DNA from: a bacterium
Lineage (GTDB): Bacteria > SZUA-182 > DTGQ01
Reading direction: 5' to 3'
Assembly: GCA_040755755.1 (NCBI GenBank)
Contig: JBFLZW010000018.1
Location: 120,024-184,023 of the forward strand
Length of the DNA stretch: 64,000 bases
The translations under genes and the position numbers were made by a program. The number at the start of each line of letters is the position of its first letter. The first letter of the stretch is position 1. The notes under the pieces were generated by a model, which ran no database searches, was not told where the DNA came from, and was given only the letters and a program-made list of their open reading frames with translations. This document shows positions 8,109 to 15,320 of this stretch, piece by piece.

Positions 8109-8996
8109 ATGACAAAAGAGCACGAGATTTCACGAAAGCATTTACTTTTGCTTTTCCTTTACGGAGTAATTATCTTCGGTGTTTTTTGCCTGGTCCTCTT
8201 CCCCAAGGAAAGGATCATCCGTCAGGCCCTTTACCGTGTTTCCGAGCGGTCAAGCTATCTTCTTTCAGCCAAAGAGCTTCTGGTCGCTTTCCCGGGTCAG
8301 GTGGAGCTGAAAAATTTAACCATCACCAAAAAAGACTCCAGGGCCGAGGCCGAAGGCTTCCCTCATTTTCAGATTGACACGGTCCGGATAAAACCAAAGT
8401 ATAGTCAGCTTTTTCTCAAGAAACTGGCCCTCCTTTTCGATCTCGAGCTTTACCAGGGGAAGTGCAGCGGAGTAACCAGTTTTGATCTCCTGCAACCTCA
8501 TTATCTCAAGGAACTTGATTGCCTTGGCCAGGGGATACAACTGGCCAGCCTGAAGCAAATCCGTGAACTGTTAAACATCCATATCAACGGGCAACTTTCC
8601 GGCAAGGCCAAATTACACCTGGACAAAAACGACATCGAGACCCTGTCGGGTGATTACAGCTTCGAGGTTGCGCCGGGAGATATTCAGATCATGAGTTTTC
8701 CAGGCTTCAGTTTCCGTCAAATCAACGGGCAGGGCAGCCTGAGCCACGGCAAAATCAGAATCCGGTCAATGCGCATTCAAGGGGACGATCTCCAGGCCCA
8801 GATCACCGGAGACCTCCAGCTTGATAAAAACATTGCCCGAAGCTTCCTCAAAGTCAAGGTCAACCTGAAGATCAGCCAGGAAATGAAAGAGAAACTGGGG
8901 CCTCTGGCCAACTTTTTACCACCACAGCAGGACCGGGAGGGAATTCAACTGACGATCCGGGGAAATCTGAATAATTTGTCCTTCCTGCCGACTTAG
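8109..8996 (+). CDS. Type II secretion protein N-like (GspN family), probable
   Basis: The 295-residue product has one N-terminal membrane segment (LLLLFLYGVIIFGVFCLVLFP, about residues 12-32) and a periplasmic beta-rich remainder. The pattern LFPKERIIRQAL, the ELKNLTI motif, INGQGSLSHGKIRI and the C-terminal LTIRGNLNNLSF fits the GspN proteins of delta-proteobacteria, which share the AsmA/GspN-like repeat fold. No other gsp genes are present, so the secretion role is inferred. It is 17 bases upstream of a histidine kinase gene. The start region has no strong ribosome site. Confidence 0.6.
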   Translation: MTKEHEISRKHLLLLFLYGVIIFGVFCLVLFPKERIIRQALYRVSERSSYLLSAKELLVAFPGQVELKNLTITKKDSRAEAEGFPHFQIDTVRIKPKYSQLFLKKLALLFDLELYQGKCSGVTSFDLLQPHYLKELDCLGQGIQLASLKQIRELLNIHINGQLSGKAKLHLDKNDIETLSGDYSFEVAPGDIQIMSFPGFSFRQINGQGSLSHGKIRIRSMRIQGDDLQAQITGDLQLDKNIARSFLKVKVNLKISQEMKEKLGPLANFLPPQQDREGIQLTIRGNLNNLSFLPT

Positions 8997-9013
8997 GAAA
9001 TGGAGAAGGAGTT

Positions 9014-9724
9014 ATGAACAAAGATGCAGAAAATGAAGTACCTCAGCTTCCCTCACTTTTTTATCTGGAAAAATTTTATACCCTTGGGCTCATGACTCAC
9101 CGAATCGCCCATGAAATCAATAATTCCATTCAGGGTATCCTGCTGCTGCTCAATTTCCTGGAAACCGATTATTCCCAGGACGAGAATATCGCGCTTCTCA
9201 GCCAGGAGATTCATGAAATAAAAAGGTTTATCCATTCAATCCTCAGCTATGTCAGAGCAACCAGGCCGGATTTTGAGCCGATGGACCTTGCCGCCCTCAT
9301 CCGCGAAACGATAAATCTTCTTCAGGGTCTGACCGGAGACCAAGCCTTTGCCGGAATCATTGCCCACTATCCTCCATCCGGGCCGCTGATGGTCAAAGGA
9401 AACTTTTACTGTCTTCAACTGGCTTTGCTCAGCCTTCTTCTCCTGTGCGGCCAGCGGCAGCAGGCAGGCTGTCAGAACCTGTCACCGATCGAGGTTGATG
9501 CATCACCTGCCCCCTCCGGACAGAAACATACCATTCAAATACGCTTCCCCGGCCGTCTGGTCTCAAATGAAAACCTGTCATTGCCTGCCGATGCAGGTGA
9601 GCCGAGATTCAGTCTGGTACAGAGAATCCTTCACCTGCACCAGGGAGAGTTTCAAACTCTCGATGAGAGCGGCGGGAATTCATGCTTCATTATTACCCTT
9701 CCCGCAGCAGGATGTCAGGAGTAA
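9014..9724 (+). CDS. Small soluble histidine kinase, degenerate ATPase
   Basis: A 236-residue protein with an H-box at residues 27-40 (THRIAHEINNSIQG, putative phosphorylated His33), a four-helix dimerisation region and a poorly conserved ATP-binding part. I do not see a clear N-box or the usual G-rich lid; the C-terminal GGNSCFIITLP resembles the end of a HATPase_c domain. No membrane segment or sensor domain is evident. It may be an NtrB-like kinase that has lost ATP binding, or a phosphotransfer or scaffold protein. GGAGAAGGAG lies directly upstream of the start. It follows the gspN-like gene closely. Confidence 0.6.
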   Translation: MNKDAENEVPQLPSLFYLEKFYTLGLMTHRIAHEINNSIQGILLLLNFLETDYSQDENIALLSQEIHEIKRFIHSILSYVRATRPDFEPMDLAALIRETINLLQGLTGDQAFAGIIAHYPPSGPLMVKGNFYCLQLALLSLLLLCGQRQQAGCQNLSPIEVDASPAPSGQKHTIQIRFPGRLVSNENLSLPADAGEPRFSLVQRILHLHQGEFQTLDESGGNSCFIITLPAAGCQE

Positions 9725-9829
9725 TGCTATCCGCGCTGTCGCGAGAATGGTTTTTATCCTGCACCATGAGAATCCATTAGAGAGATAAACAATATTACCC
9801 GGCAGTATCTTACGATAAGGAGTTTCGAT

Positions 9830-11413
9830 ATGAAAGTTCTCATCAGCGACAAACTATCCAAGAAAGGAATCGAGTTATTTCAACAGGAAGAGGGAATCGA
9901 GGTTGATGTCAAAGTCGGGATGCCTCCCCAGGAGTTGCTCTCCTGCATCGGCGCTTATGATGCCCTGGTGGTTCGCAGTGAAACCAAAGTCACCGCCGAG
10001 GTCCTGGCCGCTGCCAAAAATCTGAAAGTCATTGGCCGGGCAGGAAGCGGCGTGGACAACATCGATGTACCCGAGGCTTCCAAGCGGGGCATCATCGTCA
10101 TGAACACTCCGGGAGGAAACAGCGTGACTACGGCCGAACATGCCATCTCGCTCCTTCTCTCCCTGGTGAGAAACATCCCCCAGGCCACTGCCTCCATGAG
10201 GGAAGGAAAATGGGAGAAGAAAAAGTTCATGGGCATCGAGGTCACGGAAAAGACTCTGGGCATTGTCGGTCTGGGGAAAATCGGGGCCGAAGTGGCCAAA
10301 CGGGCCAAGGGCCTGCTCATGAACGTGATTGCCTACGATCCCTATATTTCGGAAGAGGCAGCCCGCAAGCTCCAGGTGGAACTGGTGGATCTTGAGGGCA
10401 TCTTCACCAGATCCGACATCATCACCATCCATGTACCCAAAAATGCTGAAACCGCATACATGATCAACCAGGAAACCATTCAAAAGATGAAGAACGGGGT
10501 CCGGATCATCAACTGCGCCCGCGGAGGACTGGTGGATGAAAAAGCGCTGGCAGAAGCGCTGAAAAGCGGCAAAGTGGCCGGAGCCGCCCTGGATGTTTTC
10601 GAGCAGGAGCCCCCGCCGGCCGATAACCCCCTGCTGGGCCTGCCCAATGTAGTCTGCACCCCTCACCTTGGCGCTTCCACCGAAGAGGCTCAGGATAAAG
10701 TGGCGGTGGCTATCGCTGAACAGATGGTTGACTATCTGAAAAACGGCACTATCCGCAATGCCGTCAATACTCCCTCTATCCCCCAGGAGGTCCTGAGCGG
10801 AATCAAGCCCTATGTCAGCCTGGCGGAAAAAATGAGCAGCCTGCTGTCCCAGATAAGTGATGGCCGGATGCAGAAGTTTACCGTCAGCTTCCACGGCGAG
10901 GTCCTGAATTACGATGTGGCACCCATCACCGTGGCTGCCCTCATGGGCCTGCTCAAGCCCATTCTCCAGGAGACGGTGAATTATGTGAACGCTCCGGTTC
11001 TGGCCAGGGAACGGGAAATCAATGTCGAGGAAATCAAGGAGACCGCTCCCGGCGATTTCACCAACCTGATCACCCTGACCCTGGTCACCGACAAGGGAGT
11101 CAATACGATTTCAGGAACCCTGTTCGGCAAGGCAAACCCCCGCATCGTTAAAATCAACGGATTCACCGTGGAGCTTATGCTGACCGAGAAAATGCTGGTC
11201 TTTTCAAATATCGATAAACCCGGTGTCATCGGCGACATCGGAAGCCTGCTTGGCCAGGCAGGCATCAATATCTCCGGCATGCAGTTTGGCCGGGAAAAAC
11301 CTGGCGGCAGAGCTATTTCGGTCCTCAACATCGATAACCATGTGGACCAGGATATGCTGCAAAAGTTCAAAGAACTGCCCAACGTAGTCGCAGTCAAGCT
11401 GATCAGCTTGTAA
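9830..11413 (+). CDS. serA: D-3-phosphoglycerate dehydrogenase
   Basis: This enzyme catalyses the first step of serine synthesis, oxidising 3-phosphoglycerate with NAD. The 527-residue form has an N-terminal substrate domain, a Rossmann NAD domain with VGLGKIGAEVA, the catalytic region NCARGGLVDE, the catalytic His in TPHLGAST, an intervening (allosteric substrate binding) domain from about residue 320, and a C-terminal ACT domain (about 455-527, DKPGVIGDIGSLLG) that usually binds serine. Start has AAGGAG about 8 bases upstream. A word repeat follows the stop codon. Assignment is secure. Confidence 0.95.
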   Translation: MKVLISDKLSKKGIELFQQEEGIEVDVKVGMPPQELLSCIGAYDALVVRSETKVTAEVLAAAKNLKVIGRAGSGVDNIDVPEASKRGIIVMNTPGGNSVTTAEHAISLLLSLVRNIPQATASMREGKWEKKKFMGIEVTEKTLGIVGLGKIGAEVAKRAKGLLMNVIAYDPYISEEAARKLQVELVDLEGIFTRSDIITIHVPKNAETAYMINQETIQKMKNGVRIINCARGGLVDEKALAEALKSGKVAGAALDVFEQEPPPADNPLLGLPNVVCTPHLGASTEEAQDKVAVAIAEQMVDYLKNGTIRNAVNTPSIPQEVLSGIKPYVSLAEKMSSLLSQISDGRMQKFTVSFHGEVLNYDVAPITVAALMGLLKPILQETVNYVNAPVLAREREINVEEIKETAPGDFTNLITLTLVTDKGVNTISGTLFGKANPRIVKINGFTVELMLTEKMLVFSNIDKPGVIGDIGSLLGQAGINISGMQFGREKPGGRAISVLNIDNHVDQDMLQKFKELPNVVAVKLISL

Positions 11414-11707
11414 AGACGGTGGGCAGTTATCAGTGGACAGTGGGCAGTAAAGACAGTTGTCAGTTATCAGGAGAAACTTTAAATGTAGGGTGGGGCTGCT
11501 TTGTTGCCCCACCAGATACCGCACGCGACCTCTTGGTTGAGCCTAACTGGCCGCGAATTTCCCGCGTCGTGTAGGCTGATAGCTTCATTGAAAGAAAGCA
11601 GGACAAATTACGAAGGCGGGGCAGCAATGTTCCGCCTTCGTGATAATATAGGTTAGGTTATTACCAATAACCCATCGAAATGACAAAAGAACAATCGGAG
11701 GGATAAA
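11414..11707. other. Intergenic repeat cluster after serA
   Basis: There is no gene. Bases 11415-11475 carry the GTGGGCAGTTATCAGTGG version of the word repeat. Bases 11521-11574 carry a diverged copy of the block GTTGAACC..ACCGGCC..TTCCCGCGTCGTGTA that recurs at 12859-12921 and 63399-63460. A short hairpin, GTGGGGC/GCCCCAC, lies at about 11490-11513. Confidence 0.6.
11521..11574. repeat. Dispersed GTCGTTGAACC block, copy 1 (diverged)
   Basis: The sequence TTGGTTGAGCCTAACTGGCC followed by TTCCCGCGTCGTGTAG aligns to the two better conserved copies at 12859-12921 and 63399-63460. All three sit in gene-free DNA. Confidence 0.6.
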
Positions 11708-11991
11708 GTGAAAACATATAATTTCAAGGTGGTAATCGAGCCCGATGACGATCAGTGGCATGCCTACTGTCCTGCTTTAAAAAAGCAGGGCGCCTCTACT
11801 GGGGAAATACACCGGAAGAGGCTGTTAAACATATTCGTGAAGTTGTACAAATGATTATTGATGAGCTCATTGAAGATGGAGAAATGATACCTGAAGGGCC
11901 TCAAGGTGAGGTAGAAGTTCTTTCTGAACCGTGGGTAGGGGTAACTGTTACTGTGTCTTCCATGGTTAATTATGTTTTTCTCCGGAGAGTT
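11708..11991 (+). pseudogene. HicB-family antitoxin, frameshifted
   Basis: HicB antitoxins neutralise the HicA RNase and repress their own operon. From the GTG at 11708 the frame reads VKTYNFKVVIEPDDDQWHAY, typical of the HicB N-terminus, then hits a stop after about 48 codons. The adjacent frame carries on with WGNTPEEAVKHIREVVQMII and EPWVGVTV, the rest of the fold. One missing base near 11799 (ACTGGGG where ACTTGGGG would restore the frame) explains this. It could be a true mutation or a sequence error. A few HicA-like codons follow, so the module looks decayed. Confidence 0.75.
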
Positions 11992-12053
11992 GTGCGCAGG
12001 CTTTGCGTGCCTGCCGTATCTGGAAATCATTTCCGATATCACAAAAATTCAAT
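11955..12053 (+). pseudogene. Possible HicA toxin remnant
   Basis: Immediately after hicB, pieces in two frames resemble HicA: SGELCAGFAC (near 11978-12008) and SGNHFRYHKN (near 12019-12048). HicA proteins have SGKEV..AGF..VR..GSH in this order. The pieces are short and need at least one frameshift and a deletion to join. It overlaps the 3' end of the DUF5615 gene on the other strand. This is tentative. Confidence 0.3.
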
Positions 12054-12371
12054 ATGGTTTTGCATATCACCAGTATCTAAGACATGATATATAGGCATCA
12101 ATCCCCGTATTATGTCACCAATTGGCATTTGTTGCCGGGCATAAACAATACCAGCGTGATTGACACCTTGAGCATGCAAGCGCAAAAAGTCATCATCCTG
12201 GGTAAAAACAACTCTACATTGATTTTTAGCTAATGCCAAATGCTCCATGTCAGTTGCACCCAACATTTTGGCCTTTTGAGGTGTTAATACATCAATGCCA
12301 CGACGCAATAACCCAGCTACCACTGCCGGATGGACATGTTCATCAGTATAAAATTTAATTCTTTCGCTCAT
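12039..12371 (-). CDS. DUF5615 PIN-like toxin candidate
   Basis: A 110-residue protein containing IKFYTDEHVHPAVVAGLLRR (positions about 5-24) and VVFTQDDDFL, the typical acidic motifs of the DUF5615 (Mut7-C/PIN-like) family. These proteins are coded downstream of DUF433 proteins in many genomes and are thought to be toxin partners, probably nucleases. It overlaps the upstream DUF433 gene by 17 bases, which supports coupled translation. The role as toxin is inferred from family context. Confidence 0.8.
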   Translation of the reverse strand: MSERIKFYTDEHVHPAVVAGLLRRGIDVLTPQKAKMLGATDMEHLALAKNQCRVVFTQDDDFLRLHAQGVNHAGIVYARQQMPIGDIIRGLMPIYHVLDTGDMQNHIEFL

Positions 12372-12666
12372 TTATCTTCTGTAGAACTTTTGATGGTGTT
12401 TTTTGGCGTAATTCTTCTACAAATGCCTCGCTCTCTTTAATTGCTTCATCAATCTCGGTTCTATGATCATAATAATAAGCTAAAGCGGCATAGACGTCGG
12501 CTAAAGATAAATTATATGCGTTTGCTATTTCATCAGCACTCTGCCCCATCCACTCATGCCAAATGACAATATTTTGTACAGTAATACGGTGACCAAAAAT
12601 ACAAGGCTTCCCACCGGCTATGTCTGCACTTATTTCAATATGCTGATCTAAAGTTTTTATTGCCAT
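12355..12666 (-). CDS. DUF433 antitoxin-like protein
   Basis: A 103-residue protein with ISADIAGGKPCIFGHRITVQ near residue 12 and a helix-turn-helix-like SADEIANAYNLSLADVYAAL, both standard for DUF433 (VapB-like winged HTH). It probably binds DNA and the DUF5615 partner that follows with a 17-base overlap. GGAG lies 6 bases upstream of the ATG. The base composition of this patch is more A/T-rich than the flanking genes, which suits a recently acquired module. Confidence 0.8.
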   Translation of the reverse strand: MAIKTLDQHIEISADIAGGKPCIFGHRITVQNIVIWHEWMGQSADEIANAYNLSLADVYAALAYYYDHRTEIDEAIKESEAFVEELRQKTPSKVLQKINERKN

Positions 12667-13061
12667 GCGATCTCCTTAACTGAAGCGATATAACCATTCT
12701 CTCTCCCCTCCCTAATTTCTCTCCCCAAAGGGGAGGAGAAGGCTGGCAGGGCTGGCTATTTCAACTCCCCCTAACTTATTGATTCCCACCCTACATTTGC
12801 TCTATAAAAACCACGCCAGGTTAGCTCTTCAACTTTAATAGCTTACTCCCATGAATGAGGGTTGGGGTGAGGGGGGCGTCGTTGAACCAAACCGGCCGGG
12901 TAATTCCCGCGTCGTGTACTTAGCACACCCCTCTTGAGAGTACCCGCCCATTCTTATACTCTTCAATATAATGCCGACTGGGTAGAGAGGTCAAGAGAAA
13001 CATTGCCTATGAGATATGAATGAAGATACTTTCCGCAGAGTAAAATCGGGCATACCTGCCC
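12667..13061. other. Gene-free stretch with repeat blocks
   Basis: No gene is seen. A C-rich/G-rich hairpin block (CTCTCCCC..GGGGAGGAG) lies at about 12700-12745. The GTCGTTGAACC block lies at 12859-12921. The rest shows no feature I can name. Confidence 0.6.
12859..12921. repeat. Dispersed GTCGTTGAACC block, copy 2
   Basis: GGGTTGGGGTGAGGGGGGCG followed by TCGTTGAACCAAACCGGCC and TTCCCGCGTCGTGTAC. Over about 60 bases it is almost identical to 63399-63460. Confidence 0.8.
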
Positions 13062-13631
13062 TTAAATCCCGGCTCCCGGCTTCGACAGAAGGAGAGCATG
13101 ACTGAGAGGGATGTGCAGTGACTCCTCTGGCCGCAGGCCGCTGCCTTCGGCAATTGATACCGACTTTTCAAAAGCTTCCTTTCTGACATGCCACTTCGGC
13201 TCGGCAAACAACACCCTTCCCCCCGGCCGTAATGCGGCATACACTTCCGAAAAAAAACCAGCGGGGTTCTTGACTTCATGAACAACGGCAAATGCAAAGG
13301 CAAAATCGATCTGCCCGCCAAGGTCATCGATTCCCAGTGATTCCGGTCCGCATGTCCGGGTCCTGATGCGGCTGAGCAATCCGAGACACCTCGCCCTGCG
13401 GCGAAGAACAGCAAGCATCTTCTCCTGCAGGTCAACGCAGATGACCTGGCCTTCGGTTCCGGCGAGTTGAGCCATTGGAAGGCTGAAAAAGCCCATTGCG
13501 CATCCGATGTCCAGGACCTTCATGCCGGTGCGGATATAGGGCATGAGAATCTTATGCGGGTCCTGCAAAAGCTTTCTTGCCGGACTTGCCAGAAGATAGC
13601 CGATCCATACCGGACATGCATGCTCAGCCAT
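13062..13631 (-). CDS. Class I SAM-dependent methyltransferase
   Basis: The 189-residue product has VLDIGCAMGFFSLPMA (motif I, SAM binding) and VICVDLQEKML (motif II acid), then a region resembling motif IV and RPGGRVLFAEPKWH. It begins with CPVWIGYLLASPARKLLQ, a start I associate with small Methyltransf_11-type proteins. The substrate is unknown. It lies 22 bases downstream of the response-regulator kinase gene on the same strand, so it may share its transcript. No ribosome site problem was noticed. Confidence 0.8.
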   Translation of the reverse strand: MAEHACPVWIGYLLASPARKLLQDPHKILMPYIRTGMKVLDIGCAMGFFSLPMAQLAGTEGQVICVDLQEKMLAVLRRRARCLGLLSRIRTRTCGPESLGIDDLGGQIDFAFAFAVVHEVKNPAGFFSEVYAALRPGGRVLFAEPKWHVRKEAFEKSVSIAEGSGLRPEESLHIPLSHALLLSKPGAGI

Positions 13632-13653
13632 AGAACCTCCTGTTTTCTTGGGC

Positions 13654-15243
13654 TTACACCGATTTCGTGTTCTTGTCCTCTTCGCTTTGCTTTAAAGGAA
13701 GTGTAACGATAAATGTCGAGCCCTCACCCGGCGTACTTCTGGCCGTAATGGTCCCGCCATGACGTTCGGTTATTTTCCGGCAGATGGCAAGCCCCATTCC
13801 CATTCCCTCGGACTGGCTCCGGCCCTGCAATCTCTGGAAGGGACGGAATATCCGGTCGAGATACCGCTCTTCAAACCCCATGCCGTTATCTTCCACAAAA
13901 ATATGGCACAAAGTATCTTCGGTATATCCGGTGATCTTTATTACCGGCTTCTCGTGCTTTTGTCCATACTTTAAGGCGTTACCGATGAGATTCTGAAAGA
14001 GCTGCCGCATCTGGTTCGGATTGACCTCGATCATGGGAAGTTGACCGATTTCCAGGCAGGCTCCTGCCTGCTCGATGACAAGACTCAGGTCACTGGCCGC
14101 ATCCTTTGCAACTTCAGTTAAATCAGTCAGTTGAGCTGGTTTCTGGCTTCTTCCCACCCGGGAATAGTCAAGAAGCGCCCCGATCAGATTATTCATTCGC
14201 TCTGCCGACCTGGTCATCCGGTCCAGGTAATCCTGGCCCTCCTCTCCCAGGGCATTTCCATAGCCGGTTTTCAGCAATTCCCCGAAGGTCGTGATTTTCC
14301 GCAGGGGCTCCTTGAGATCATGCGAGGCAACGAAGGCGAATTCCTGAAGCTCTTTATTCGCCTGCTCAAGTTTTGCTGCATTAGCCCTAAGTTCCTGATT
14401 CGCTCTTTCCAGTTCCGCAGTGCGCTCCTGCACCCGTATTTCCAGCTCGTTCCGGTACCGGCAGATCTCTTCCATGGCCTTCTCGCGCTCTGTTACGTCA
14501 CGGAAGACCAGAATCACACCGATAGTGTTCCCTTTGTCATCCGTAATGGGTGCAGCGCTGTCGTCTATCAGTATTTCCGCCCCATCCCTGGCTATGAGGA
14601 GGGTATGATTGGCCAGCCCTACGATGGTGCCATCACGCATTACCCTGGTAACCGGGTTCTCGACGGGCTGGCGCGTGTCCTTGTTAACGACGTTGAATAC
14701 CTCGGTCAACCGATGATGGAGGATTTCATTCAGCTTCCAGCCTGTCAGATTTTCGGCAATGACATTCATGAATGTTACCAGGCCCTCTCGATCAGTGGCG
14801 ATCACAGCATCTCCGATGCTCTTGAGCGTTGTTGCCAGCCACTTTTCGCTCTCTTTTAATTTCCTTTCCATCTTGTGCTTGTACAGGGCCATGTCGATCG
14901 TTATGTGCAGTTCCCTTTCCTTGAAGGGCTTGAGTATGTAGCCGTATGGCTCTGTTATCTTTGCACGCTGCAGGGTATCTGCGTCCGCATAAGCGGTAAG
15001 GTATATAACCGGAACATCAAAGCTGGCCTGGATCTGCCCGGCGGCCGTAATACCATCGATTCCACCCTGGAGCATGATATCCATTAACACCAGATCAGGA
15101 TGTATCTTTTCCGCCTTTTGGACAGCTTCTTCTCCGGAAAAAGCAATCTCAGGGGCCGGATACCCCAGACTGATCAATCTATGCTGTATATCAAGGGCTT
15201 CAATGCCTTCGTCTTCAACAATCAATATCTTTGCCTCAGACAT
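13654..15243 (-). CDS. Response regulator receiver - PAS - histidine kinase
   Basis: A cytoplasmic 529-residue signalling protein. It has an N-terminal receiver domain (residues 1-125, phospho-acceptor Asp55 in LVLMDIMLQG), a PAS domain (about 133-255), a coiled coil, a HisKA domain with the phospho-His308 in FVASHDLKEPLRK and a HATPase_c domain with NALKYG (N box) and GMGFEE and GMGMGLAICRK (G boxes). The start chosen is the ATG at 15243, which has GAAAGGA upstream; the frame is open 14 codons further. It follows the 955-residue sensor kinase, and its receiver could accept phosphate from it. The target is not evident. Confidence 0.9.
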   Translation of the reverse strand: MSEAKILIVEDEGIEALDIQHRLISLGYPAPEIAFSGEEAVQKAEKIHPDLVLMDIMLQGGIDGITAAGQIQASFDVPVIYLTAYADADTLQRAKITEPYGYILKPFKERELHITIDMALYKHKMERKLKESEKWLATTLKSIGDAVIATDREGLVTFMNVIAENLTGWKLNEILHHRLTEVFNVVNKDTRQPVENPVTRVMRDGTIVGLANHTLLIARDGAEILIDDSAAPITDDKGNTIGVILVFRDVTEREKAMEEICRYRNELEIRVQERTAELERANQELRANAAKLEQANKELQEFAFVASHDLKEPLRKITTFGELLKTGYGNALGEEGQDYLDRMTRSAERMNNLIGALLDYSRVGRSQKPAQLTDLTEVAKDAASDLSLVIEQAGACLEIGQLPMIEVNPNQMRQLFQNLIGNALKYGQKHEKPVIKITGYTEDTLCHIFVEDNGMGFEERYLDRIFRPFQRLQGRSQSEGMGMGLAICRKITERHGGTITARSTPGEGSTFIVTLPLKQSEEDKNTKSV

Positions 15244-15267
15244 TGTATCAGATTCCTTTCTTGTTTC

Positions 15268-15319
15268 GTAACTACTCAGGCACAAAGTTACCTTTCCCCC
15301 TTTGTGCCTGAGTAGTTAC
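15268..15319. repeat. CTCAGGCACAAAG inverted repeat
   Basis: GTAACTACTCAGGCACAAAG at 15268-15287 pairs perfectly with CTTTGTGCCTGAGTAGTTAC at 15300-15319. It lies between two same-strand kinase genes. A second, non-palindromic copy (ACTCAGGCACAAAGGCACAA) is at 51562-51607 upstream of motA. No T-tract follows. Confidence 0.8.
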
Positions 15320-15320
15320 C

